Below are positions 1 through 14,600 of a stretch of DNA of 64,000 bases, one piece after another. The translations under genes were made by a program, and so were the position numbers. Origin of the DNA: Paramormyrops kingsleyae (Eukaryota > Chordata > Actinopteri > Osteoglossiformes > Mormyridae). The first letter of the stretch is position 1. Every line of letters begins with the position of its first letter. The DNA is taken from contig NC_132809.1 in assembly GCF_048594095.1 (NCBI RefSeq), forward strand, positions 9,131,103 to 9,195,102, read 5' to 3'. The notes below the pieces were generated by a model. That model did no database searches, was not told where the DNA came from, and was given only the letters and a program-made list of their open reading frames with translations.

Positions 1-140
1 CACCTTGGGGTGAGACTGTTGTGAAAGGTTCTATATAAAAATAAATTCAACTGAATTAAATAGAAAACGCAGCCAATGTGCCCACAGCACATGCTGTAGG
101 TCGGCCATTGGAAGGGCCGATTCGTCTTCTAGGGCCATAC

Positions 141-215
141 TTTGGCAAAGTCTCTGGACGCTTCTCCTCTTCCTCTGCCACCGTCAGCATCATCATTCCA
201 GGTCGCACTCCCATT
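141..215 (-). CDS. arid3b: arid3b coding exon 3 (75-bp, ARID3B-type segment)
   Basis: A 25-codon exon reading NGSATWNDDADGGRGRGEAS followed by RDFAK. The acceptor is ...catgcag|AATGGG at 216 and the donor is GCCAAA|GTATGG at 140. Both borders are phase 0. The segment closely resembles the human ARID3B stretch between the acidic N-terminus and the ARID domain. The frame runs open upstream past the acceptor, so only homology and splice signals define this exon. Confidence 0.88.
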
Positions 216-3200
216 CTGCATGAAGATGAAGAGGGACAGGCTAAGCCAGAGCCTCGTTTGGACAGGTCGCACACTCCAGGGACAAGTGGAATTAAAAATG
301 AAACAGTGCAAAAGGCATCTGGAGATAATGCATTGAGTTCCTTATCAATTTCCAAAATACTGTGCTCATTTTCCCCATCCTGCTGAAAAATATTTGAAGA
401 ATGAGAACTAACAGGACATTTACATCACATAACTAGTAAATAACACATTGAAAGTATACTTTTATTAATATAAACCCATTAACAGACTGTCTGGCATTCA
501 AAGTAAACATGATGAAATTAATACAAAATCCACATTTAATACAAATCCACAACTCAAGAGTGATCTTTGCCCAAGTCTTTTTGCAACTGACATATTAGTT
601 AAGAGGTGAATTTCATGCAGCTGTTATGCTCTCGGGTTCAACACCAGATCTAGGCATACGGCTCCCAAGCAAGGCTGCCGCTTCCCAGACGTCTACGGTC
701 AGCCTGTCACCTCCAGGACGAAGCTGCCAACTTTGTGTTACTTAGTCAGCTCCTGGCTGTTGTTGCTGGGCTGCCCTTTTGTAAACATATGCATGAGTAA
801 AGGGGATATGTTGGCCCCATTGAGAGGCCTGGCTGCAGGGGGGAATGAAAAGGCAGCCGTTGTAAAGCACTTTTATGGGACTTTTCCTTCCTGTTCCCCT
901 TGACAGGCCAGATCACCCCCGGAGGTCCCCCAGGGGGAGACGGAGGACCAGTCCCTGGGCGGAGGTTCAGCAGCAGCAACAGCACCATCTAAACACTCCA
1001 CCAATGCCTGTATACTGTACACAACCCAAAACTTGATTGCTTTTCATTCAACCTGGGTCCTTATTAGACTTGGCTGGATTAACGTTGCCATTAAGCAGAA
1101 AGAGGGAACTGGTTTAGACTGGTTTTGGTCATAATGAGACGTCGAGAAAGTGCTCCCTGAGGAATGTGAATTTGACTGTTCTCTCTACACTTATGGAACT
1201 TCCCACCTTGACACGATCAAATGATCCAGAGCAAATCACAGCGGCACCACATTGGCTTTCCATTATGATCAATAACCCGATCAACACTTATTTCATAACA
1301 ACGCTGGTTACCCCGAGAAGCCTTCAGCGAGGCCAGGGTTTAGATGCAGCTCTGGAACGCAACGTGGAACACGCCCGTAGCCTCCGGCTAGGCCGACCTG
1401 TCAGGAATTGCCATTAAAGAGCCCGTGCTGACGGGGGCGCCGTGGAGACGACGCCTCCCCATAGTGAAGCTCTCGTAAGAATCACGTACGCAGACTGTTG
1501 CCGCACGCAAGCTCTAAAATTCCTCAAGTGTGTCAGGAAGCGGTGGTCTGTGAGCTGCCCTCAACATCAGCTGTGGTACAACGGCAGCCCAGAATGAGGC
1601 TGGAGTGTGGCACGCACAGCACTGCAGGGAGGGACAATGACTCCATAAGTATGACTGCTCTGTGAAACCAAGGCCAGATGCACACTTCCTGTCCTCTGTC
1701 ATGTATCTGACACGCATTTCCACATGCAGTCACAGGTCCCTAAGCTTCCTCCCTCTCAAATGCCACCCAGTCCTCTGATCTCCCACCCCCACTATTCATT
1801 CCCGCACCATCTCCATGTCACCCAGACCCCCTTGCTGAAATCTGCGCCATTGTCGCTTTTAATGCCCCCCCCCCCCCCATTGCGTAATACAGTTAGGTGG
1901 CTCATCGTCCAGGCCACAGAATGGCTAATTGCGTTACTGCCACGCATGACTGATTGGAGGGAAGCCAATTAAGGATGAAAATGATCCATCTGTCACGGGG
2001 TAACGGCGAGGAAACGGCACGCAGCTGCTTCCATCGACACAGGCCGGCAAGGGATCCACATTCGCATCTCGGACGGAATCACACCGGGTGGGACTGAAAG
2101 ATGGCGAGGACAAAAACTGATGAAAGGCTGGCCAGGGATGGGGGATGAATTCAGCTAGTTTATAAAGGCGTTTGAGAAGACACCCATTTGACCAACAGGA
2201 CTGGAACGGTATCAAACGCCAGAAACCGGAAGACATATCAAAGCATTCTAATCAAATGATCACATCTGCATTACTTCAGTGAATGTCTTAACCAGAAGCC
2301 AGCAGATAAATAAAATTATACTATAATCAGACGGCCCAGGGGAAAGGCTTCATTCGTAGCTCCGCCAGTCAGGCAGTCTGGTGTTAGGCTGAAAACAATT
2401 TAGCCGGAGCACAGGGGCACATTTTAAATTGGCTCGTTTTCAAAAGTTATTAGCAATTGTAGGCTGTTAAACTACCGGATGTTACGGGCGAGTTTAGAGC
2501 ACGGTCCGAAATTAGCACCAGACTGCAGGATAAATGCAGATGGCGATCAGTTCAATTTTACCAGGTATATTGGTGGAGACTGACATTTACACGATTAGAA
2601 AGGGGTGAAAAATACCTTGAGAAACCCAAAATAAATGTTCAAATTCAGCGGAGAAATATAAGGGATTCCAAGTCAAACACATAGTTTTAACAAAATAGTG
2701 AAGATGTCATGCAATAAGCACATATTGCATACATGTCTTGTGCTGGCCAACATGTACAGGATCAAAATGAACTTAAAACGAGCACGTGTCACATCCCATA
2801 GGTCTGAAAAGCACCATCACTGCCGTCACTGTGACATCTCCTCCAGGGACAGGACAAATACCTCCTACAACCTGGTTAATCTTTCCCAGGAACCCATCAG
2901 CAATAAGACATCCAATATAATTAACAGAAGTGTGCAGGAATAGTTAGCAGAAAAGGCACATATAAAGTAACCTATGTGGTTCACAAAGTATAGCGTTTCA
3001 GAACCTGGCAAGACACCATTACTGTGTTTCCACCAAACACGGAGCCGGTGTTGGTGCCAGTGCTGGGCTGGTTCTCACTTGGTGCCCTTTGAGAACCTGG
3101 CCGCGTTTCCATCGGTTTCAAAAAAGAACAGAATGGAAAATTTTACAGATGGAAGTAAGAGTAAAGTTGATATGAATTCCATTTTTTTTTATACATTTAT

Positions 3201-5747
3201 TTTGATCTGTTTCGAATTTAAATTTTTATAAGCTGCAGAACGAGTATGACCTGTCTATTGCCTCGGTTATAGATTGAATTTTCCAGGAACGGGGAAGGTT
3301 TGGATGCGATGGCCCGTCCCACTTTCACTGACGTTGTGGTGCCAAATTCTGAGACCGGCTTTTCTGTGGTGCCGGGCTGGATCTGTTTTTTCTGGCCCGG
3401 GGGCAGTTTTTTTTTTCTGGTGGAAACGTCACAACCAGTTCCGGCTTGGAAGTCCAGCACTGGCTTCAGCAACTCACTGGTGGAAACGGGGTCGATGTCA
3501 GTTAACGACTGAACCAGCGACCGAGGACCGCTGTGTGTCGTCACTAGAGCACAGAACACCTTTCGTACAATAGCACCCCACCAGCCTATTCCCAGAGGGT
3601 GGGATTTCCAACGAGGCACAACTCCATGGTTCTTCATTGGCTAACATGGGCACAGAGCACCAAGGATTCACTAGGCACTGTTGCTTCAAACATGTGTAGC
3701 TGCAAATAACCAAAGGAAACATGGAGGCAAGCTCTAAACAAGCAAACAAACAAGCAAGCAAACAAGCAGGCAAGCAAGCAAGCAAGCAACCCTTTTGCAA
3801 AGGAAGAAGTGCATGCATTATACAACTCCCGCCCCCACCAGCAGGGTGGGGCGTTGTGGACAAACCCACAATACCACATTCGGGGAATTTCAGTGTGTAC
3901 ATAAAGGCGGTGAAGTCCCACGTCCCTGTTCTTGCTTATCTTATTCCGCCAAACTGCGAGCTGAGAGATAGCAGGAACCTCCCAATGCAGGGGCCCCTTA
4001 TTTTACGTGGTACACGCACAGATTTATTTTCCCTCAAGTCAAGTGTGGCACAACACAAGAACAATGCTAATTATGGCAGCGACTGCAATAAAGAGAAGCC
4101 CTATTACTTTGAAAGAAATAAAGCAAAGGAATTAACAAATCAAAATTTTGTTATGTTGTTTTACATCAATTTCAGTCTGTGGTTTAATTTCATTTCAAAA
4201 ACATTCTAGAGTTCATACGAGTTCCAGCCTGGCACTAATGAAATGTAGTCGTCCGTGTGGACAGCAGAGAGTATGTGAAGAATGTAATCTACAATGCATA
4301 TAAAAAAAAACTGGAACCGAATGACTGGGGATTAAGGAACCGAGAATGAACAGGAGAGCTGTTCCTGTGCCCATGTGACCCATGCGGCGGGAGGGGGGGA
4401 GATAAGGAACTGAGCCTGGTGGTTGAAAACTTAAAATACTCAACATCAGAAAGAGAGCTGGATGCAGGAAGACTGGAGGAGATTTCACCAGTGTGCTTAA
4501 AATAGATGATTCCTAGAGAGTCAAATAATTATAGACCATCACAAGAATTATCACAGGGAATCAAGCTGAACAAAAGAAATGGTTTGCTGAGAAGAGACAG
4601 GGGAGGAGTGAAGAGAAAAGGCCACAGTCCGCACAGAGGGGCACGCAGTTACTCGCCCGTCAAGCAGCCAGACAATCTGGGAGGGAATGGGGGGGGGGGC
4701 AGAGATGAGGAATTAAAGAGGGAGCGTAGGGCCAAGCAAGCCCATACCTCAGTATACTCGCACCACACCTATGCTTAACTATCGGCAAGAAAAGGAACGA
4801 ACGAGTGGAGGATGGGATGGGCCTAAAACCTGAAGGACAAAGGGGGGGGGGTGGGCTTATCTGCGTGTCAGTGCAAGGAGGTAAAGCAAACAGATCTGCT
4901 ACCGGCCGCTGGTGATTCTGACAGCCCAAACTGGATACGTTTGTTCTGCCGCAAAAAAAGAAAATGCATTCCAGAGCAGAAAGCCCCCCCACCCCCCAAC
5001 ACCTCCCACCCTGTTACGGTTTCGCTTACACATTAAACTGCTGTGCCGCTGGATCATAGCTGTTTCACCCCCAATTAGGCCACAGATACCCAAATACGCA
5101 GTCGCCCCCCTTGCATCCACCCTGACAGGGCGGCTCTTTTTGTTCTCCATGCACGTAGCTCAAACTCCTGAATAAAGGGGAAAAGAGGAAAAACAAACCA
5201 CCCCAACCGCAACAGCACCGTGCGAAGAGTGAGCGACCACTACGCACACGGCAGCCAGCACGCGACTTCGGAAATCCATTCCCATTGTGTGGCAGTTGAA
5301 TAGCGCTCTGTAGCAGGAAGTGCTATACAAAGACTCCACCCCCATCAAACAAACATCCACCGTGCAAAAGAAGGGAAAATGCACCCAAAGGCAGCCACAG
5401 TTAAATAGGGAATCAGAGGGTGTTTTTTGGAGTGGGAGGTAAAAATTGCAAACATAAGACTTCAAGGTCACAGGGCACAGCTTAAATATTTGGTTTTGCC
5501 AAAAAACCAGTTATTCGACATTTGAGACTATATTGTAGGGATCTTTCTGGAATCGTCTCCAATGATTTTTCCCCCATCAATTCACTTGGAAGAGGCAGGC
5601 TGGGTCCGGTTCCACAGGAGTTGGTACATCGCTGTGTAATTGCATAAGTGTGCAAATCAGAGTCTGCAGCGGCGTGAAGTTTCACTCCCACTGTGGCTTC
5701 ACTCTTGAAGAATCCACACTTACTGTAATCACTCACTCTCTCACTCA

Positions 5748-5787
<40 letters not shown>

Positions 5788-8700
5788 CTATATCTTTGTG
5801 GGGACTCTCTATAACCCCAATCCTAACTATGATAACCTTGACCCTACCCCTACCTTAATCATAAGTAACCAAAAAAAAAATAAAAAATTGAGTTTTTTGA
5901 TTGCAGTCACAGATTTTACAAAGTTGGTTTAAAATTGTGGGTTCCTGCCCCACAAGGTAAAAAGTTACAGGTTTTACCACTGCGAACATACCAAACGTGG
6001 TAAATACAAACCCACAGGCACATACACACAGACATACACACTTAAGTTACCAGTGCTGACAGGTTTAAATGACTTAACAAAACCGCCGTGTAGTCAATAA
6101 AAAAAAATACATACATCCGCCACATAAAACATTTAGGAGAGGATTCAAGCATGCAATTGGTGGCCAGCTGTGGGGGGGGGGGGGCGGGACAAAGCAACAG
6201 ATTCATCAGTGAAACCAGACACCCGCAAAATACTTTACATTATCTATTTGCTTAGCAGACATTTTATCCACAGCAGGCAAATGACCACACTTTTTTTTTA
6301 CCATTTGATACTCCTGACCTTCAACCAGCTGCTATTTTACTGAAGCTACTCAGGTTCGGTTTTGTGGGTACAACAGCCTTTCCCCTGCTGTTCCATCGGC
6401 AAGGTAGCACCCTAGAGGGCAGTGGGGGGCGCTCTCTCTCCCCGAGAGGCAAGAGTCAAGATGAGCTTAATTAAAAATAGCGAACAGAATATGGCTGAGC
6501 ATCGCAGATCCTCCGCATAGTGACTAGCAGACGGCTACGGGATCACGATATCGTTTTATCGAGGGTGATCACAACCTTGCATCAAATTTAGCTATAAATA
6601 TTTTTTGCCTAGTCTATGCGTTGATATGGATTCATCACGATGAGCATTTTCCACAAGCTGACAAGTCTAAGAACCTGGCACGCTCACTGCAACACGGGCC
6701 TCGCGCGATATCGCCTTTCCCCGGTAAACAAACACTGCGTGGTTAAGCTCTGCCTGTCATTTTCACTCAGCTCTGGAGAGCCTCTGGCCAGCATCGGAAG
6801 TCTCGCCGCAGGTGGAGTCCCGCGGTCGCGGGTGTGGCCGTGCAGAGGATGGATTTGACTTGCGGTGGATTGACTGCAGCGGCTGCAGAGCGGATCTGGT
6901 TACCGGCGACAACGGCGGGGCCGTTAAGATAGCCCAAGGCAGGAAAGGGAGCGAGGTCTTGGCAACGGATTCCTTGCAGCAAAGCGCACGCGGCTACAAA
7001 ACATAAAAATATGCATAATGCACTCAGACAGCAGCTAATGGTTAAAGGAGGATTAAACGGCCTCTAGCTCAGCCTGTATTTCTGAACAAAGCACACAGAA
7101 TAGCACCACAAATCTTCCTTATGTTCTAATGTTCTTCTATATACCAGATCGGTGGTATATCATGATAGCTACAATTTTTAACTATAGGATTGTACCATTT
7201 TGCAAATTTCAATACTTGAAACTGTGCTGTACGTCTCTATTGCACACATTTAAATACACTAAGAAGTTCCTTATGCAAAAGCTGAATAGAATCTGTGCTT
7301 TGAGAGGTACAGTCACACTTATTTCACATGTCTGCAAAGAAGCTACGTAGATGGAAGATGGAGACAACTATTGCTGACAGCCTCTAGCTTATAAGCAAGG
7401 TGACATGAAGTGAGCGATGCTGTTACTTTGGTTTTAAACCGAACAAAAGTGTGAATGTCCAGATCTGACAGCCCCAGTATGCAAACGCTGCTATAAGGGG
7501 GCAACATGCTTAACCTGGTGGGGCATCAGTCTAACCCTAATTTATATAAGGGGGAGTTTAAAGATCACCACATTTATGCAGACATAAGACATATGATACT
7601 GATGTAATTTAGCTGTTAACTTAAACGCAGAATGTAATAGTCATGTTTTGCCGACATGCAAGTTCATTCATTTCCCTTTATCCAGTGAAGAAAAGCAGTT
7701 TAAGCTAAATCACAGACAAAACATCTATAAAGCTAACGTTAAGAACAAATTAATATCAGAGTTTCTGCACTGAATGGAGTTTAATCAATGTACGTGATTC
7801 ACTGATAATGTTAAAACTGTGTTATAGGGAATTGCTGTTGGTTAATTCATACATAGGCCTGTTTATTTCAAAGCAATAAGTGAATGTTTTACGGTACTGA
7901 TTTGGTATCAAGCTAGTATTGAGATTGAAGTTCCACAGGTGGTATCGGTATCCAAGCCAAAATTTTCGCATCGGTACAACTCCAACACATTCTCACTATG
8001 AACAGCGAATTGCTAGATCTAAAGCCAAAATTAGCCCCCAGCCTTGTTGCCCCACACATAATAGAGGGAGGTCTGCATGAACTCCAGCTGTCCTGTGAAG
8101 TTATGGCAGCCAAAGAGTGTTCAGTGTCCTCACTGCCATGCCAGCGCTGGGTAACGCGAGAGCGTTAGCGGGCATGTCAGCACCACACAAACATGCTTCC
8201 CCAGTACCAGCCCTCCCCATTAAGAAGGCCTTCACAGCCTTGTACAACTTACTACCGGAACAAGCGGCAGCATAACATTTTACCGTCTAAATATAAAGGT
8301 GATATATAAATAAAATAACTCCTACTAAAGAAGTTTCCCCAGAATTTAACATTCAGCTTACTAAAAATGGCGATCAAAGCCATAATCATCCAACGCGCCT
8401 AACCATGAAAGCACTAAAATGACAGAGCCCCCACCCCCGGATCAACCACAGCATGCCTGCCTCACGCAACGCCTCACTCCTTCCATCATTCGTGACACTT
8501 GGAGGGTTCTCTGCCCCCCCCCCGGACGGACAGACCTCAGGACACAGGCGCGGCAGACTGGCTGGCCTGCGTCAGTGCGACACTGTTCGCGCCCTGAAAC
8601 TCCCATAAAGCATCCCTCTAGCAAGGGAAATGGTCTAAAATAACCCAAGGCCAGCGACCGCAGCAGATGGGAGCCCAAGAAGCAGATCACAGGGAAGCTT

Positions 8701-11554
8701 TTTCTGTGGCTCCGCAAACGGCCCCTCCCTCCCCAGCATGGCCCCATCCACACACCCCCAGCTCTTTTGATTTTCTCACCCTCTCTCTCTTTTACCACCT
8801 CAGAGTCATTCAGTGAGACGAATTAAACGATGGCGAATCGCAGATAGGCAGGAGTGTGGCCCCACCCTCCAAGAGCCAGTTGGCACCCCCCAGCCACCGA
8901 GCCTTGGGAATTCTCACTATTCGAAGAGTCAACTCTTTAATTCTGTCTGGAATGTTTCCTTTGGGTGGGGCGAGGTAATCGACGGCACCCCCCCACCCCT
9001 TTTTTTTAACCTCTCATCTTGGCCGTATCACTTTGAGGAGGAGGAGGGGGACCATTACAACAAAAACTCATGTCTCTTACCTCACATTTAAATAAGTTAA
9101 GATGATTAAATTAAAATCACACTGTCACAAAATTATCAAACATGTGCTATTTGGTCTTGGTATAGAAATAATTAAACCCTAAAACACATGAACCACTGAA
9201 TTACAATTTCAGTTGTTTCAATGAGATTACAATCTAAACCCAAACTCACATCCTTATCAATAATTGTTTACATGAACAGGACAGAATAAATTTTCAAAAA
9301 CAGATATTTCTAGGTATGGTGTAATTATCTTTAAAATTCAATCAGAGCAGTTACACACAGTGAAAAAGACAAATGGCTGAACATTTTAAAAATACTTCTG
9401 TTCCTGTGCTGGCAAATATTTTACTATAGTAAGGTTGACCTTTGTGTGGAAATGCCCTTATTAAAAACTCAAATTCAGAGTAAAGGGAGAATGATCCAAA
9501 CAGGGCCCTTGGTGCAGGGGGTTTACAAGGCAAACTGAACCCCACCCCCAGGGGCTGTTATGTCAATGGCTAATCAAGATATGAAGCAGGACAGGAATTA
9601 CCTATGAACTAAATGTTAACAGAATAAATCTGACTGCTCATAACCACAGGGGACAAGTAACTATGATGCTGCAGTCAAACACTTTAGAAACTGTAAATGG
9701 CTCGTGTGGGAAAATTCAAAGGTTTGTTGTTGACAGGACTATTGCTCTATTAAATTCCACTCGGCCCAAAGCAAAGCAGTAAGTAAAATCTTATGAAGTG
9801 TCACCTTTGTTGCCTCTTCTAAAACACCTACGTAAATTACCTTTAAAATTATCATTAGAGTGGCTTTGAAAACAAGTTAAAATTAACTTAAAAGTTGAAC
9901 TTTTCCATAACAGCAATATATGTTTTTCCTTAGAAAGTTTACACCCAAATTTTGCGTGTCTTGTGGCAATAAAATTAGAAGAGAATGCATTAAAGATACT
10001 TCTGTGTCGTGAAAGAGAGTAGCAGAGTGAAAGACAATAGCGGAGTGTTCATGCCTAAGAATTAGACCAATCAACGGCCTCGCTGCTGAGCACAAAAGCA
10101 GCCATTTGATCGAGCCACAGCATCAAATGAAGCCAATCAATAGCATGTTGCTGCTACGCTTCCTGCAAACCCCTGCCTGCCTACAAAAGCTTAACGACAA
10201 GACCTTTTGTTTAGCAATTTATAGCCCTTTTCAAATGCCGACGTCTGATTGGCTGACTGAGGTGACATGTTTGGACTTTTTTGAATTTCCCCCTTAAAGC
10301 AAACTTTTCGTTCAACTGTGGCCTTGAACGTTAACAGGTTTCATTGTGTTGAATATAAAAAATTCTCTCTTTTAAAATAGAGTACAGCACCAGAATTCAA
10401 TCATTTCAAACCCAACACTGTACAGAAATGGAGCTACAAAACGCATTTCCCACATGATAACTGGAGTCTGGATTTGTTACAGGTAAACGGATTTTGTAAT
10501 TTATGCTAAAGTGTGGTATGGACAACCACAGAACCCCTATGGAAAAAAAAACCACAGACCAAATCATCTCTCTCTTCAAGTAACTGAACGAGAAGATTGT
10601 TCTTTAACAACAGGTAAACAGGAAACTGCACTGCACAAGCAGACACAGTATCAGTGTGACAGCGAGCCTGTTTTTAATTAATTCTATTTATCTAGATGTA
10701 CCAGCATATGCGAGGCTGAAAAGCAGCCCCAGACACTCGCATTATTCCTAGGCTCCTGGACAGAAGCATTTTTCCGTCATCTGTAAAACGCCACACTCCA
10801 ACAAGACAAATGGGGGCAAGGAAACAAACAACTTTGTGCATCCTCATTCAAAATTTATGAGACGAACATAACGCCAATGCCTCTCTTCTCTAAAAGCTTA
10901 TGATAATCCCCATCGATCGGCCAGCCCTGTGCCGCCCAGAGCCGCACACCGCCGTCTTGCTTAAGTGTTGCCGGGTGACGGCTAAATTATGCAACAGCAG
11001 TCAACAATACATCCGCAACAGCGACTTCAGGTTTAATGAAGCAGAGTGCTCGAAATTCATCAGCCCTGTGATCCTCAGTCTTGTTTCTGTTGTTGAAATG
11101 TAGCAAACAGAGGCATGTACTCAAAAGACAACGACCCCCCCCCCCCCCCCCCCCGACCACATAAAAATATCAGAATGTTTTATCTTAGGAGGAAAATTCA
11201 GTTCAACACTGCAGCTGTACTTACACATTTATGAGAATCAAAGTAACTATTTACAACAGAAAAAAAACTGCTTTAAAAATCATCTTTAATGTCACTAAAT
11301 AACATCACACTAAGACCCACAAAAGACACACCTATGCACATACTTCCTGCTTTGTGACTACAATAAAATGCTAAAGAAACATTCCTGGAAAGAGAGGAAC
11401 TAAAGATACAATAGTTATGCAATTATGATGCAACAATGCTGGTCACCTGACACAATTTCATCTAAAAGACGAGGAGATGCTGAGACCATGAGAAACTGGG
11501 GGTGCCTGCCATCAGTAAGGAGGTGAGATGGCCCTCCAATATGCACTTGCGTGT

Positions 11555-11601
<47 letters not shown>

Positions 11602-14600
11602 CCACTGTCCACCCTGCGTGATTAAAAACCCATTAATCATGATGGGATTAACATGCTGCAGGCTGCAGAGGGGGCAGAATTGACTGTGTGAATGGGAGGG
11701 GGGCTTGGAAACCATCCCACAGGCCCTGGGGTGGGATCGAGGGATTAGGAGGTCAGGCAGCCCTCGTTCTTCAGGCCAGAGCGGAGAGGACCTCGCAGGC
11801 CCCGTCAGGAAAGCAACAAGCCCACCCTCCCCTCTATCGTTCCACCAGCCCCCTTTGTCTGTCCTCTTGTCTGACAATTATTTACTCTGCTGTTTAGGGC
11901 TGGGGCAAGGTCACAAGGCATACATCACTGACAAAAACTGCCCCCCCCCCCCGCCTTTCCCTCCAACTCCGTCGTACAACTGTGGCACCATCGTCTGCCC
12001 TTAAGGTGCCTCTTGAATGCCTCTTTTTTTTGCTGTAATTACCGAAATTGTCCATTTTGAAATGTCACTCAAATGAAAAATGAGAATTAAAAAAAAAATG
12101 CAAAAGGCTGAAACACCACCTGAGGCTTCTCCGTTGGCAGAGGATGATTCATTTTTACGTGGATAAATCGCGAAATCGCAAACATATGTATAAACTGTGA
12201 AATCCACCCCCAACCCCACTGGAGCATCTGTCACCCCCCCCCCAGTACCTCACAGAGACAATACCATCAAAACAGCACCCCCCCCCCCCCCATCCCCCAT
12301 CAGCGCAACCTGAAACGGTGAGAGGGGACATTGAATACTGAAGAGCTGATGAGAGATAAAAGGACAGGAGCCAAGATGGCTGACAGACAGTCATTCCACG
12401 ATGACCCACCCTCCCTGCCCCCAGGCGGGGCTCCTGTCGTGCCGTAAAAGCGGCTGCGGTTTCCGCTGCATGACACCACGACCGCGCCACAGTGGCACGC
12501 CAGAGTATCTTCTCACCGTTACACCACGAGAGATACCCAGTGGCTAGGAAAGCCCACATGCGGTGGTTCCCCCACTACGGAGGCCGCGGCCCGCTTGTCC
12601 TCCCCTTCGCAGAACAAACCTGTCCTTATTTTTAAAGAAAATAAAACTTCACATGCTACCAGCTTGCAAATTAGCCCACCCAAGAAGCGGATTCAATGGA
12701 GCATTTACTGGGGGCCTCGGCCGCTAACGGAAAAAGCGGCTAAAGGGAAGAAGGCTGAGAACATGGGGAAGGTCAGGACCGCTGAAGCTGGGAGTGAAAT
12801 GCTGTAGATTCCCGAGCTGCTTCAGCAAACGCCCACGGGCGTGAACGGCCAATGGGGCGAGGTGGAGACTGGGGGGCTGCTCTGTAATAAGTGCGGGTCC
12901 CGTGTATATCTAGCCACAAGGCACATCCTGGACCTGGTCCAAACTGGTGGCAGAAACATGCAGGGGGGTGGGAACAGCCACGTGCCGGATAGCACCCCCC
13001 CAGCTGGCTGCCTGCCAGCTCTCCTGCCAGTGCAATTTTGGCCGCGGAAGCCGCACGCCAAGAAAAAAAGGACCTGGCAGGGCTGACAGCAAAGCGCTGG
13101 GGGGGGGGGGGGGGGGGGGCGGCCTTTGGCACCCAGCGGGAGTGGCTCAACGCCCCCCACGCTAAAAAAAGCATACGTGATGGGATGCCGATGCGTAACA
13201 TGGGACCGTACAGCTTCACACTGACCTGATATTTTAAAACATGCCAATACCTCTGAATTATCTCCTGGAGGAAAGTACCTATCATACACAGGCCAGCTTT
13301 AGCCAGGGCCTATAGGCAGAACATGCAGCTGCCTGGGGCGCCTGAATGACCTACGTTGCAGAGGAAGTGAAATGATCATCAGCTTTCCTGACAGGGGGGG
13401 CTTCCCTACAGCTTAGCCTAGGGCCCCTAAAACAGTGGAGCTGGCCCCAGCTGTACCGCGGAAGACGGTCACGTGAATCACGCAATCGCCCAGTAGAACT
13501 GACAAGCCTCCCAGTGAGTGAGGAAGTGACAGACTGAGAGCGGGAAGCTTAGACGGGGTTCAGCGAGAGCCTCGGGGCCACAGGGCCGGCCAGAGGCGCG
13601 CGGCCTCCCACCTGTTTGAACGACTCCCCGTATCCCCAGTCGGCTTGTCCGTTGGGCGATGCGGAGGACTGGGACCCTGCTGGCAACGGGCTCCCATCTT
13701 CGGGCTCCTGCTTCACCCTGACGAGTGGAGAAGGGCCCCGCTGGGCCCCAGGCGCCGAGGAAGCAGCAGAGTACAAAGGAAACGGGCGGGTGGGAAGACG
13801 AGTCGCCCCCTGCTGGAGAGCCAGGGTCTGCTTCCGGAGGTACTCCAGGGCACTGCCGCCGCCGCCCTCGCCATCCTCTTCGCTGCCCTCGACACCCTCC
13901 ATCTCCTCTTCGTCATCGTCGTCCTCCTCCGAATCTGGGCCCCGGTCTTCGTCGTCCTCCCGCTCCGAGTCCGCCATGTTGCTCGGGGTGGAGGCCTGAG
14001 GCTGCTGCCCAGCCCCGGAGACGACGCCCCCGAGGGCCTTGCCCAGGAAGCCGGGTCCCAGGGCGGCACCCGAAGCACGGGCGGCTGCCAGGATGGCCTG
14101 CTGCGCTGCCAGCTGCTGAGCATACTTGATGTGGGACTCGCGCATGTGTCTCTCCTTCCGCTCCATCTCCAAGCGGACCTGCTGCTGGCGCTGGAGCTGC
14201 TCCATCACTGCTTCCAGCTTCACCCCGGCGACAGTGCCCTGAGGATAGGCAGCGCCAAGGCTACCCTCCTGCGACAAGCTGGGCTAAGAGAACAGAAGCC
14301 AGAGAACAGAGTCCTTATTACTTTGGCTGAAGCATCCATACTTAAGATTACTACTATACATTGATTACTATGTTAACATTGCAATACATGTTATATTGTA
14401 CTTACATATTTGTGCTAATGGACATGCACCTTAATTCATACTTTGTACCTTAATCTGTACTTCTGATACACGTTTTTGTGCTACTTTGCGTTTAGCAGAA
14501 TGACATTTACAGTAAAACTTTCAGCACACAGAGGAAGGGAAAATTTACTGTGAATATGACAAACTTCTGAATCTCATGCCACGCTGATTCAGCAGACAAA

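Larger units (their letters stand above)
216..13611 (-). other. arid3b intron 2 (13.4 kb)
   Basis: Starts with the donor AAACAG|GTGGGA at 13611 and ends at the catgcag acceptor at 216. No additional exon was recognised. It contains simple repeats, a CA-linked inverted-repeat element (about 5787-6020), a possible inverted-repeat element near 3023-3490, a SINE-tail-like piece (6231-6430) and several G or C runs. The segments at 2331-2640, 10010-10330 and 10640-11100 lack repeat character and are rich in homeobox/CCAAT-like motifs. Confidence 0.8.

Noticed and set aside
12773..13289. Minus-strand frames of 155-170 codons
   Set aside because: They run through a poly-G tract giving polyproline, and show no domain or splice-supported link to arid3b.
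13645..14364. Plus-strand 239-codon open frame
   Set aside because: It is antisense to the GC-rich arid3b exon 2 and has no protein-like similarity; the minus strand explains the region.
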